This document shows, piece by piece, positions 1-12,086 of a stretch of 64,000 nucleotides of DNA (positions are counted from its first letter, which is position 1; each line of letters opens with the position of its first letter). Source of the DNA: Diospyros lotus (Eukaryota; Streptophyta; Magnoliopsida; Ericales; Ebenaceae); assembly GCF_014633365.1 (NCBI RefSeq), contig NC_068345.1:12098058-12162057 (forward strand), read 5' to 3'. The notes below the pieces were generated by a model. The model was not told the DNA's origin, did not search any database, and was given only the letters and a program-made list of their open reading frames with translations. The translations under genes were made by a program, and so were the position numbers.

Positions 1-948
1 TTATTTTCTATTTTTCTGACGGGCGCGTGGGCTGCACGCGCCGTCTTCCTACTCGCGGGCGCGTGCAACCACGCCCCTAATTGTAACCGTCTTCTCCAGC
101 GGCCATTTCGCCGCCGGCGATGCCCCGGTTGCTTCAAGCTTTGAAAGAAGCTCCCCTTTCACTAAAACTCGACCTCCCGAACCCAATTATAACTTCAGAT
201 TTGCGAAAAAACACAGAAAAATACCTCAATTGAGTGATGAAGTCTCGGCTCTGGCAGCTTGTCCGATTTTTCGGCGACGCTTGGATCTCCCTCTTCGCTG
301 CTTCGTTGGCCTCCAAATTTTCCAGAAATGATGCCCACACCTCAAAGATCGAAACCCTAACTTCAAATCTCGCCAACACTACCTCAATCGACTGCCTTAA
401 GAAGAAATTTTTTTGGATGCTTTGCTTCACTCGAACAGGGCTATTTATAGCCCAAATCCGACATGATTCGTCCTATCATGGACGGCCACGCGTCCCTGAG
501 GCCTTGCCGGCGTCGCTTCGGCCATTTAATGGCCCCTATCTCCCCTAAAATTCGGTTGCAGGCGCGGCCATGCCTTGGCCGCGCACTGCTCTGCAGAAAT
601 CTAGATTTTTTGGATTTCTCTTTTTTTTTTAAATATATATATATATATTATATATACCCATGACATACATGCATTTATATACTTATTATATATATACTAT
701 ATATATTCCCACGATATACGTACATATATACTTATTTTTGCATAAACAGTTTTTGTTTTAAATCATATTATTTCATTTACACACTTTTATTTATATATTT
801 ATTTATATTTTACATATTAACATACTTATCAAGTAAGCACACTTTAATTATACATCATATCAAGTTAATATATCATATAAGCATCATCTAAATAAAATAT
901 AACTAAGGATAGTATTAATTTTTATTCATAATTACTTAGGGTATTACA
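1..948 (+). repeat. LTR segment of a retrotransposon, 5' end outside window
   Basis: There is no gene here. The segment ends with GGGTATTACA at 939-948, the usual ending of plant Ty3/gypsy LTRs, and has a TATA-like palindrome GGGCTATTTATAGCCC at 438-453. The right half (600-900) is very AT-rich. The start lies outside the window, so target-site duplication and family cannot be tested. The open frames in it look spurious. Confidence 0.4.
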
Positions 949-1491
949 GGGTTAGTGAGACTGGAAGTTACATTAAGGGAAAATGTTGTTCATGTTATTG
1001 CATCATGTATTCATATATATGTTTTTGGACCCTCACTAGAAGTTTCATCTTCTAATGGGTTATGCCCCTGGAACATTCAACGTTCCAGTTTAGACTTGCA
1101 GCTTAGGCAGGAGCAGGTTGAGATATGACGGCACGTGATGACGAGGTCGATGGATTCAACGAGCTGACTCGGATATGTTTTAGCTGTTGCTTTATTGATG
1201 ATTAGTCTTGTTAGAATATTATGGAATCTCCATGTATTTATGTATTTCAATATTAAGGATATGATATTAACTATGGTACGAATTCTTATGTTATAAATAA
1301 AGTGAATTGATTATGTACTATATCAGGTTTCGATTATCACTTCCGCATTTTTAATAATTTATTGGGGGTTTTGTTTGGAATTCGGTACTTAAGGTTAAGT
1401 TATGTATCAAGAAATAAAGGAAAAATAATTTATGTATATTTTGGGCCCCAGCATAGTGACACGCTCAGTAAGAGAAAAACGGGGTGTTATA
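949..1491 (+). repeat. 3' end of a gypsy-type LTR
   Basis: The segment ends with GGGGTGTTATA next to gypsy coding sequence. It shares the blocks AGAAGTTTCATCTTCTAAT (about 1038-1056) and ATTCAACGTTCCAG with the solo LTR at 9347-11156, where they recur near 10700-10760 in the same order. It is therefore a relative of that LTR family, cut on the left by the LTR ending at 948. Confidence 0.45.
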
Positions 1492-1919
1492 GCTTAGTTT
1501 TCCAGCTTTTCACAATCATATCATCGACCCAAGCTTCCATAGTATTGCTTAAAAGGTCCTTAAAGATCTTATTAAGTATACTTTGATAGGTGGCTCTTGC
1601 ATTTTTTCAGTTCAAAAGGCATAAACTAATAGTAATAGGTGTCTTTTTTAGTGATAAATGATGTCTTCTCCTTATTAGGTGGATACATCATAATTTAGTG
1701 GTGCTTAGAGAAGGCATCTAAAAAGGTTAATAATTCAAATCCCGATATTTCATCAACTATCCTATCTATTCGTGGAACGGGGTAATAGTCTTTTGGGCAA
1801 GCTTTGTTAAGATCTGTAAGTTCATACATACTTTCCATTTTTTATTGGCCTTTTTTACCATCACTACATTTACCAACCAGTTAGGGTAATATACTTCTTC
1901 AATAAAGGCTGCCTTTTGT
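1492..1919 (-). pseudogene. Ty3/gypsy (Tat/Ogre-like) reverse transcriptase fragment
   Basis: Read on the minus strand, the first part gives FIEEVYYPNW, VVMVKKANKKW and a degraded LNKACPKD-like block, then after a frameshift MPFELK and WVDDMIVKS, a variant of the reverse transcriptase YVDD box. This is the order of the Tat-lineage gypsy RT. Stops and frameshifts make it dead. Its upstream coding part continues at 5452-5881 and 6949-7121, so one old element was later split by the insertions between. Confidence 0.75.
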
Positions 1920-4900
1920 TGAGCCAACTTACTCATATTAATTAAGTTTTGATGATTAACAAAAAGAGTATTTTTAAATATATTAATTGTAGTATCGAAT
2001 TATTTTTAATTAATTTATAAAATATTTTTTCATAGTATATATATTTCCAAAAATATTATTTTCCATTAAAATTATTTGAAATGCATAAAATTTTATATAT
2101 TTTTAAAATGTTACAGTAATATTACCGTTGTTATAGTGATTTTACCATTACTACAATAATATTATCGTTACTACAGTATGTTATTATTGCTAAAGTGAAT
2201 TTGACCATTGCTACAATACGCTATAGTGTTTTTGGCATATGCCTATAAATGCCCCCAAGCTCATTTTGAAGTTCATAAATTGCACATATTGCATATCTAA
2301 AGCACCCAAAAGCTCTCAAACAAAAATCTAACCAATCCAAGGCTCTCAACGCTTCGTTGTACATCCACCGAAGAGGCACAAGGCAAGAGAAGAAAAGTGT
2401 TTCAAGTCTTCTACAACAAATCCAAATTTCTTCAACTGAGGTCATTGATTTAATTATTTATATTTTATTTCCTTGTATATTTATTTTTAATTGCTTATTT
2501 ATTTGTGTCCAATTGTAAACAAATATTTGTAATCATTTAAACTTACTATGGGTTGTATTGATTACCTAAAACTATAGAAAATCTAAGGGTGTATCTAGTT
2601 TCCAATGTGAGCTAGTGTGGAAACCTTGGTGGTTGCCTAGATGTAACACCCCGATTTTTCTTTGGTAAATTAAATATCAAAATATTCGGTCTAAGAAGCC
2701 TAATTTAATTATTGTCAGGTATCGGGAGTTAGTGACGAGTTGCCCGGGAAACTGACAATTTTTGTGCAAAAAGTTAGGTAAGTAGATTTCTTGTTTAATG
2801 TATTTCCAATAATTTATGTAAATTATTTGGGTATAATAAGGGGATAGTAAATTGTGAGTTAGTCAAAGTGTAGTTGAAAATTCAAGAGATGCTGGTTGGA
2901 AGCTTGATGGAAAAGTCTAAGTCAAGAATAAAATGAGAGGTGTGGAAAAGTCTAAGTCGAAAGTAAGAATAGGAAGTGTGGAAAAGTCAAGCAAGAATGT
3001 GGAATTGAAAAGTCAAAATAGCCAAAGGAGAATGGGAGAAGTGAGGTTTTCGGATAGCTTAAAAAGGCAATTGAAGATGGCTTCTAGAAGCATGGAATTG
3101 GTGAGAATAAGAGTCAAACTTAAGGGCTAAGGAAAGACCATCTAGAAGCATGGAGTAGAGGTAATTGTCTCATTTTAGAGGTTATAATAAGTGTGAGAAA
3201 GGGAGAAAGATTGTGTGGTTAAAAAATTGCAAGAAGAAAATGGGAACATTAATAGGAAAATACAAAAGGGGAAAATTTGAAAATTTGAGAGAAAAAAGGC
3301 ATTTGGTGAGAGCTCTCGCGGGTCTCTTCCATTCCAAGAGCCAACCTTTCTTCTTCCATCCTCAAGCAAGTTTCTTCCTCTTTAAAGACCCCAAAGCCAT
3401 TAAGAATTAAAGAAAAAGCAAACAAGGCAAGTTTCTTCTCTTTTCCTCCATTTCTAAACATTAAAGTTTCCTTTGGGGATTTGGTTTGGGGGTTTTGAGA
3501 AGAGAGGTGAGGTGTATGTAGTGATACCAAATATGGGGATTCATGTGATGGTATGGGTTTAGAAAGAAACTCAAGGGTTGGAAGGGTAAAGGTTGTGGGT
3601 TGTGTTTGTTAAGAAGTCTTAGTTTAAAAATCCTTTTTGGAAGCTTTTCTTGTGAGCTATTTAGGGTTTGTTTCAGCCCCAAACTTTCTTAAGGAGTGGC
3701 GGTTTTTTTCTAAGTAAAGCATGGTGAAAGATTTGACATCTTCCGTGCCTTGGTTCTTGCTTTCATTTTTGGTTTCGCAGCTTGAGTAGTCGACTTAACC
3801 CAACTTTAGTCTACTAATTGTATCTGGTCAACTTACCGTGAGTCGACTATCAAAAAGGCAGCCTCTGTCAAGTCAACTAATCTACCCCGATCCAAAGAAA
3901 CCAACTCTCAGTCTAGTCGACTAAGCCAACTCAACAGTCAACTAAACCCAACCCTTAGTCAACTCACCTACATCCTTAGTCGACTAATCTGGTAAGAATT
4001 TATAAAAATGTTCCAATTTGCTTCAAATTTAATCTATCATGATTCCAAGTTTCCCCAAGCCTTTAATTAGGAAAAGAAGACATTTAACCTTGCTTATCAA
4101 GTGGAAAAGCTTATGATCTCATAAATGTTAACTCTTAATGTGGCATAACTTGAGTTGTGTGGTATATGTGCATCATGGGTATGACACGGTGTAAACATAA
4201 TGATGTCTATGTTGGGCATGCGTGAGCATTAGTCATGAATTTTTGATTGTTACATGAGCATTTACGTATGTGAGCATGAAAGTGATGCATTACATTGCAT
4301 GGTACGTTAATACGCGCGAAGCGGATGATTTTGCGGGATATATCCCCCAAAACTAGTAAGCTTATGTTCGACTGGGGTTTTAAGCCTTTTGGGTGACAAC
4401 TTAGGGGCGCGCCCATTGATGACCACCATGGGTGAGATTGTGTGGGCCCTAAGATTTGTTCTATTCAATAGGTTGCAATTATTCAGAGACAAGTCGGTAT
4501 GTATAATACTTATGTCAGCCAATTGGCCATATGTGTTTATCAGCATGTGCTTGCATGATGTATGGTATGTTTATAGCATGATGTATCACAGCTGGGTGAG
4601 TGGAAGTTTTGAAAATGGTTTACGTTGCCTGTTTAAAATATCACCCACCAGACTTCTTTCAGGTCATGTTTTCAGCTATGTTATTTTATTGTTTCATTCT
4701 TGCTGAGTCTTGTGGCTCATTTTTGTATTCCTCACCATTCCAAGTAAGGGTAAAGAGATAGTTGAGGAGAATCCTAATAGGGCGGATGGTTAGAGGTGTG
4801 TGCTGTGGCACACTTAGACCAAAGATTTGGGGATCGAATTTTGAGAAGCCATCGTATATTGTAAATGTTTTTGCTTCCTTCATAGAGTAGGAGACTAATT

Positions 4901-5451
4901 TTTTGGCATGTAATGTAAATACCTTATGTATGTTTTGAAATCTTAAATGGAAGAGATTTGGATGACATGGCATGTATGAATGTAAATTTTTTGGGTTCAT
5001 GAATGTTTGTTTCCATGGCTCTCAAGTCTTTTATGGTTCCCCTAACGCTCCTTCTCTGGGTCTTCCTAGTGAGTCGGGTAGGCTCAGGGGAGGGGTGTTA
5101 CACTAGAGCCATTGAAATCTAGCTGTATATAGTTTTTAAGGTGAGCAAGGGAGAAAACCTTGGTGAGATTAATGGAACCATAAAGGTGGTTAATAGCTTG
5201 GGAGAGTGGAGTAGGTGTGTGTGGAGACACCAAACCACTATATATTGTCTTGTGTCTCAATTTGTTTATTCTTGCTACATCTTGTGGGTTGCTTTTATCA
5301 TTAATCTCAAACACTATTCAAATATATATTTTTTATAAAATCATTAATCAAGAATATTCATTAAAATTGAAAAAAAAAAATTAATCACTCAATTCACCCC
5401 CCTCTTGAGTGGCCATTCCCTAAGGGACTTATACCTTTAGGAGTCTGTCAA
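1920..5451 (+). repeat. Copia-type (SIRE-like) LTR copy 1, split by a solo LTR
   Basis: This non-coding segment contains TTTTGATGATTAAC near its start and CAATTCACCCCCCTCTTG near its end, which I associate with SIRE/Maximus-like copia LTRs. The same sequence recurs inverted at about 13801-19080. It carries an internal partial tandem repeat (blocks ATCTAG...TTTCCAA...AAACCTTGG). The borders are approximate because I could not find a matching duplication. It interrupts the gypsy fragment and is itself interrupted by the solo LTR at 2642-5102. Confidence 0.5.
2642..5102 (+). mobile_element. Solo LTR, 2461 bp, Ty3/gypsy-like, CTAGA duplication
   Basis: The element begins TGTAACACCCCG and ends GGGGTGTTACA. 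It is flanked by the identical 5-bp duplication CTAGA at 2637-2641 and 5103-5107, which proves insertion and later loss of the internal region by LTR recombination. There is no coding sequence. The central part (3780-3990) is rich in repeated GTCGACTA-type motifs. Start and end resemble Tekay-like chromovirus LTRs (inference). Confidence 0.9.
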
Positions 5452-5881
5452 TTTATTTTTCCAAAACTTGTTATCTTTTTAGGACAATATTTCATTTTTT
5501 TTCCATTATAGGTTTTATGTTCAGATCAATATTTATGTGATGAAAGATCACCTCAGGATTGACTTCGAGCATATCTATCGATGTCCACGCAAAGGTATTC
5601 GTATTAGCTCATAAGCATTTGATTATTTCCCTTCTCACATCTTCTTGTAGCTAGCTTTCCACATATACTAACTTTTCAGCATCTTCTCTTCTTGTAGCCT
5701 TTAAGACTTATAGCTTCTAATTTTTTCATGGCCAAAAGTTATTTAAGACTCCTTTGATTATAATGGGAGTTTCTTATTTTTCTTTTTTTTATTTTGTAGA
5801 GGAAATGCAACAATTTCTCACATTCTTTTGGTCACCTCAAACTTGCCCTACTCCGTGAGGTGTTGGAAATTTCATCAAGGG
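5452..5881 (-). pseudogene. Ty3/gypsy fragment between protease and RT
   Basis: On the minus strand the segment next to the hAT element reads KFPTPHGVGQV, the conserved linker after the gypsy Tat protease. It is followed by a degraded stretch with NTNTFAW and the start of the RT (VNPEVIFHHINID). It is contiguous with 6949-7121 once the hAT element is removed, and it leads into the RT fragment at 1492-1919. Several stops are present. Confidence 0.65.
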
Positions 5882-6948
5882 TAGGGGTGTGCAAAAAATC
5901 GGATAAACCGATTTAACCGAACCGAATCGACCGGACTGGTTCAGTTCGGTTAGCCATAATACACGGTTCGGTTTAGGTTATTTATTTAAAAAAAAAAAAT
6001 CGGTTCTTCAGTTCGGTTCGATTATTTTGATAAAAATAGCCCAAAACCGAACCGAACCGTGGAATAAACTGTGACCCCCCCTCCCCGCAGGAATCGAACC
6101 GTGACCCCCCCCCCCCACGCGGGCGCAGCACCCCAAGTCTCACTGCCATTTCATTTTCTCTTCGTCACTCTCTCTCTTCCTCTTCCTCTCCTTCTCTCTC
6201 GCCATTTCATTTCATTTCATCCCAGATCTGGCCACTGGAGAAGACGTTACCGTCGCCGATGGAGAAGACGAAGATGAAGATGAAGGCTCTTGCTATTTGA
6301 GGCTTCGTACTTTGTAGATCAGAGAGAAGAGAAGACCCAGAAGGCGGAAGGACCGAACCGATCCTTGGTCCTTCCGTTTGCTCGCCCCCATCGTCTCCGA
6401 CTCTCCTGCACGGCGGCACCATTGCCCCCTCCGATGCCGTCGTCAACGCCGATGCGATGCTTCCTCTCTACCTTTAACGCCGACTTGGACCTCTGACACA
6501 GTCACACAGCAACGCCGACTTCAACGCCTACGATGAGTGCATCTCTCTCTCATTCGATTTCTACCACTGTGCTCGCCCTTTGGTAGGTTTTTGGAAACTT
6601 CTATTTTTCCATAAACTTGTTTGAGTTTGTTAACTATGGAATTAATTTTTAGATCTACAAAAACCAACCATCTAATCAAAGTCATTTTTTGATATATGAA
6701 TCACCATGGTTGGGGGAATCCAATGATCGGTTCTGATCATTGGAATCACTGGCCGGCCAGGTGGCCGGTGGTAACAGATGCTCGGTCTCTTTAGTATTCT
6801 AGGTTGGTTCAGTTTTCGGTTCGGTTCGGTTATCATGATTTAGGTTTCGGTTAGTTCGGGTTCGGTTAGTGGGGTTAGTCGGTTCGGTTTGGTTCGGTTC
6901 GTAATTTTCGGTTGGTTCGATTCGGTTATAACCGATTGCACACCCCTA
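5882..6948. mobile_element. Non-autonomous hAT element, 1067 bp, ATCAAGGG duplication
   Basis: Terminal inverted repeats TAGGGGTGTGCAA and TTGCACACCCCTA are flanked by the identical 8-bp duplication ATCAAGGG at 5874-5881 and 6949-6956. This combination defines a hAT element. Near both ends there are arrays of GGTTCGGTT / AACCGAACC, so the ends can fold on each other. No transposase is present. The middle has C-rich and CT-rich stretches, which explain the proline- and arginine-rich frames there. Confidence 0.9.
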
Positions 6949-7121
6949 ATCAAGGGGTATCTTAACGAAATTACTGCCCTCATATCATTTAAAAGTGGGA
7001 ATCCCAAGATCTCATTATAAGCTGACAAGGATGTCTTTATTACCATGAAATTTACTTTTCTCATCACACTTTGAAGGGAATCACTAGTATGGTGGTACAA
7101 GTAAAAATAAAATTTTTACCA
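6949..7121 (-). pseudogene. Ty3/gypsy protease C-terminal fragment
   Basis: On the minus strand this reads NFMVIKTSLSAYNEILGFP then LNDMRAVIS, matching the block SAYNxILGRPxL of Tat-lineage gypsy polyproteins just after the protease. It joins in frame to KFPTPHGVGQ at 5881 when the hAT element is excised. The copia LTR at 7122 truncates it. Confidence 0.7.
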
Positions 7122-8921
7122 TGTATCAGACACACGCAACGAAATATAATATATACGTCAACAGAGATTTGGTATTTAAGCAACACAAATATTCATTAAT
7201 TGAATATAAATAAATATATACATATTGTCTGATGTAAGCTTAGGGTACATAAACAATTTTTGTATTGAGACCGTGTCCACCTCACGTTGTGGTGGTCCTA
7301 GTCTGTCCATACCTAGCATGTCGAATGGTACCATTCCAATCATCTCTTTCATGCTAGACACGGAGGTTCTGCCTATCACTAATGCTCGCATCTCAAAATT
7401 ATATACGTAACAATTACATGTAAAATATTTTTATGTAGTAGAATATTTTTCACAAGAAATAGAGGAAGAAGAAGTTGTACGCATAGGAGAGAAAGAGTGA
7501 GAGAGAGAGAGAGAAAGGCAAAGATCCTAGCTTTGTCCTTTTATCAACCCCTTACCCATTTTCTTCTTTCTTCTCAAAAATCAATCCATTCTCACATCCA
7601 CCACCTTCTATTACTATGCAATCAATAATTGATTTTACTATGCAATCAAAAATTGATTTCACTATGCACTATGCATTATTTGCAATCCATCGCTAATCTA
7701 TTGTACAATCAATAATTAATTTCACACTATGCACTATGAACTATGCATTAAAACTATGCACTATGCATTATTGGCAAGAGAGGCCAAAGGTCAACTTTTG
7801 ACCAACCATTTCTAGAGACATTTTGGGCATATAATGTTGATACCAAACGCAACACTATATGGTGTGTGACTTTCTAGGTTCACTACCCGCTTGCAATCAG
7901 ATAACATCAAAATCTTTTTTGATATCGGTCAACTCCTTGACCCATCATTGAAACTTCTCCAAATCCTAATAACATTTTGAGAGTTCCTGAATAGCACCTA
8001 GTAATGGTTCAGGACAATATAGGTGGCAGTGAAGCCTCACTTCAAGTGAACTTGTTACAGTTGACAATTACCCTGTACTATAATCTTTTCATCACCTAAT
8101 ACCCCAACTGAGCAAGAGTTATGGAGTGACAAACTCACAAACTCAGTAACTATGTGTCAAACCTAATTGATGTGACTAGATGACACCTCAGGAAATACAT
8201 TTTTTGACTTTCAATATGCTCTGACTAAGAATTGTCCCATCACATCAATAATAGATCACATAGGACGTTCACCTCATCAAATACCGACGAGGGTGACAGA
8301 TCCTATTTCCAATACTTTCCCCCATATATTAACAATACGGAACCACATATATGAATGTTTCCACCTCCCAAATTGGATGGTTATGCTCATTAGCAAATCC
8401 TGCACACTAATACACAAAACAACTATGCTGATTCAAGTCTAAAGATCAACGCACCATCGTAACTTGATGACTGGACCATTATCCACCATGCCATGTGGTC
8501 AGTCATCGGTGTCACATTATGTTGATCATTCCCTAACGACCACTCACAAGTCTACTAATAACACCTCATGTCATATGGTGCGTGACACACCATCATCCCA
8601 TCGATATCCCCATTCCAAATGAGGCAGTAACCCCTGTACTAGTCCATACTCGATTAAATAGAGTCCTTATCCAAAAAATCTAAGGACTAGGAATAATTTA
8701 AGAATTCTTGTTACTAGAGAATCTTGTCACATGGTCTCAACACCTTGAGAATAAGATTCTAACGTAAAAAATCTAGGAATTTATTCATATAATTGATTAA
8801 AGAAAATATGAATGAAGAAAACCTTATCCTTTATAGATTTATACAAAAATACAATTAATGTATTACAAACAAGCCTATTAGATGTCATCCAAATCTACCA
8901 TAAGGGCACACAACACTAACA
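7122..8921 (-). repeat. 3' LTR of a reverse-strand copia element
   Basis: The right border is the LTR start: on the minus strand it reads TGTTAGTGTTGTGTGCCC, preceded by the purine tract GTGGGAGAT that is the copia polypurine tract. The left border at TG (7122) abuts gypsy sequence. The length of about 1800 bp fits Angela-like copia LTRs. Sequence 7600-7770 is a run of imperfect repeats around ACTATGCA. No second LTR lies in the window, so no target duplication can be shown. Confidence 0.6.
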
Positions 8922-11900
8922 ATCTCCCACTTGCACTAATGTTAAATTTACATCACATGTACATCTAGTGTTGCACCATTGGTAGGAATTGGATACTTAT
9001 CTTCTCAAGATGCCAATCCAGTTGTGACTAAGTCATAGCCTTGGTGAATGGGTCAACTACATTATCCACTAAATCTATTCTCTACAGTTGCACATCTCCA
9101 TGTGCTATAATCTCTCGAATCAAATGAAATCGGTGTTCAATGTGTTTGGACTTCTGATGAGACTTGGGTTCCTTCCCCTGCGCGATAACTCTATTGTTGT
9201 CACAATACAAAGGTACTGGTGACGGAAGGGATCCAAACAACTTCCTTAGCAACATCACATGCTGCAACATATTCGGCTTCTATGGTTGAATCCATTGTGA
9301 TTTCTTGTTTGAAACTTTTCCAGCTCATAGCACCACTATTCAAGTATGTAATACCCAAAAATTTCTTAAGGACTCAAGTGAAATTATTTTGGAGCATAAG
9401 CAAAAATTTTCAAAACTTTGGGGTAAAAATGTACTTTATCAAAGTTTATGGAACCAAGTGTAAATTCAGATAACCAAAGGGCTAAAGTGAAATAAATTGA
9501 AAGAAAAAGGGAAAATCTAAAAAATAGGTGTGAAACTTGCAAAGGCAGTTAATGGTCGCACTGGTCGTCGACGTTACAATCAAATCTCGGCCGTTTGAGG
9601 ATGTCTTAGGCCATCATGGCCTAGACCTAGGCCTTCTAGTGTAAGTCACGATCGTGATTGGTTGAAAAATAAGTCGAAGATGATATAAATAATAAGGAAA
9701 TGGGCTGAGGGTTTTACAAAATTAAATTGTGTAATCCGAGCAATAGAGAAAAGTTTGAGAGTTTTGATAAGGGGCTTTGTTCTCCAATTTGTGGAGATTA
9801 TTTTTGGAAAGTTTGAGCGAGGTTGGTGTAGATTTGAGGTGGTTTTAATCTTTGTCAAAAAGTCGAGAAGTCAATGGAGATGAGATTTAACGGCCAAATT
9901 GAGGGTGTTCCAGCTAGAATTATCGTGCAATAGGGGTACCATAGAGTTTAGGAGGAAAAACTGAGCTAGGAGGAGAAGAAAAGTCTAACAAAACTAGCCA
10001 AAGCCAATTGCCAGCAGCGAGGAGAAGGTAAAAAAAATGACCAGCTTCAGGCACGTGGGAGCACGCGTTGGGCGAGTGGTTGCGAGCGCGTGAGAACGTA
10101 AGAAAAAGAGAAAAATAGGAAAAAGAAAAGGGAAAAGGGGAAGAAAAAATAGAGAAAAATGGGGGAAAATTCAGAAAAATTGAGAAATCTAGTTTTATTA
10201 ATTTTTGAAAATTTTGGGTAGAAAATTTGCCAATGCTTGAGTTTCAAGGTCAGAGCACGCATACCGAGAAAGTCTAAGAAGCTAAATTAAGGTGAGTGAT
10301 TTGTCCAAAATTTTTATACGTGGTATAATTTGAGTATGAAATTGCTAGGGATTTGCAAAGTTTATGTGACATTGTGCATCTTGTCATACATATGCATATT
10401 TATTTTATATTGCCTCGGTAAATGTGATATTACATTGGATATGATATTATTGGCATATCATTATTTGCGTCATCTATGTTAAACATGATGGGGTGGGATG
10501 TTGCCCTAGTAGTTTGACCTGTGTTTCTCCAAGTGTGATTTTCAGAATGACCATAGGGGTGTCCCGTGCCATGTGTTGCTTCTCGGGATTGCCTAGGGTT
10601 CCATGCTAGGGCTAAAATGCTAACAAAATCTACTTTAGGGTGTCGGTTGATTTTATACCCATGCATCATACATTTACGAAAATTGTTTTAATTCTCATTT
10701 AGAAGTTTCATCTTCTAATTATATGGACTTTCTCCTTGGGATATTCAACGTTCCAGGCGAGACGAGTAGTGGAAAAGAGAAAGAGATTGTTGAGATGTAA
10801 TTGTACCAGTAGTCGTGAAGCAAAGTCCTACACTTATGCTAGGACAAGTTGTGAGAACCTTGTTAGAAGGCATGTTTCAGCTATTTTTATGTTAAATTTG
10901 TCTATCGGATATTGTAATTTTTGTGGTTATTGAAGACAATTTTGTATAGATTTACTTCCTTTGCAATTACAATATTTCCTTAGGTTTCGATTCTGCTTCT
11001 GCAAGTGGTTAGTTTACCATTCCTTAGCTTATCATTTGGAATGTTAAATATATGTATGTTAGGGATTTTTAAATACGATTTTGTGGGAGGAGAGAATATA
11101 TATATAAAAAGAAAATCCCATAATAGTGACATGCCTTGGGAGGGCGGATTGTTACACAAGAGATATGCAAAACTAGGTGTCAATTTGTGATCATCAATTT
11201 TTGATTGAAAATCTGAATCAGTGAATCTATCCATATGGAAATCACCTCATCCATAAATCAGTAACATATCTTTAGTCATTCATAAATACTTCAGAATATG
11301 CTTCACTGCAATCATGTGACTATCACCAGGATCGAACTGATATCGACTTACAACACTCATAGCGTATGCAATATCTGGCCTCGTACATATCATTGCATAC
11401 ATAAGGCTCGCAACTTCTAAAGCATAAAGTACCTTACTTGTACAATCCCTTTCTTCAAGAGTATTAGGGGATATCTCCTTAAAGAGATGAACTCCAATCC
11501 AAACAGGCAATTATCCCCTTTTGGAATTCAACATGCTAAACTTCTTTAGCATCTTCTCTATGTACAAGCTTTGGGAGAGACCTATCAATTTGCTAACTCT
11601 ATCTCTATAAAGTTTAATCGTCAAAATATAGGTAGCATCTCCTAGATCCTTTATGGAGAATACTCTAAACAACTAGTCTTTCACAGACATCATCATTTCC
11701 ACATTGTTACCCATAATTAAAATATCATCCATATACAAGAGTAAGAACACAATGTTGCTCCCATTAGCCATCTTGTATACACATGGTTATCTAGATTTCT
11801 CAAGAAACCAAACCATTTGATCTCATAATCAAAATGAATGTTTCAACTCCTTGATACTTGTTTCAGACCATATATTGATCTCTTCAGCAAACACACTTGA

Positions 11901-12086
11901 CGTGGATCGATGAACTCAAATCCACTAGACTATTCCATATAGATCTCTTCATCAAAAAAATCCATTCAAAAAAGTCGTCAAGACGTTCATCTACAAGATC
12001 TCATAGTCATAGTAAATAGCTATAGTTAACATCATCCTGATAGACTTCAGCATTGCCACAGGTGAGAAAGTCTTGTCATAGTAGCC
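8922..12086 (-). pseudogene. Copia RT-RNase H remnant, split by a solo LTR
   Basis: In minus-strand order, 12086-11160 encodes a reverse transcriptase with FSPVAMLKSIR, the active-site box YMDDIL, SQSLYIEKML and [13 protein letters not shown]. After the solo LTR, 9346-8922 encodes RNase H with STIEAEYVAACDVAKE, YCDNN and SHQKSKHIEHRFHLIREII. Removing 9347-11156 rejoins the two parts within the peptide SFAYL/NSGAMSW. Gag, protease and integrase are missing upstream of 12086, and several stops are present, so it is dead. Confidence 0.8.
9347..11156 (+). mobile_element. Solo LTR, 1810 bp, gypsy-like, inside the copia remnant
   Basis: The element begins TGTAATACCC and ends GGATTGTTACA and interrupts a copia RNase H reading frame exactly. 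The flanks are CAAGTA on the left and CAAGA on the right: an imperfect duplication with one extra base. There are no internal genes; 10080-10160 is purine-rich. It shares blocks with the LTR tail at 949-1491. Confidence 0.75.

Noticed and set aside
6071..6496. Proline- and arginine-rich frames in 6.0-6.5 kb
   Set aside because: They lie inside a non-autonomous hAT element and come from C and CT runs.
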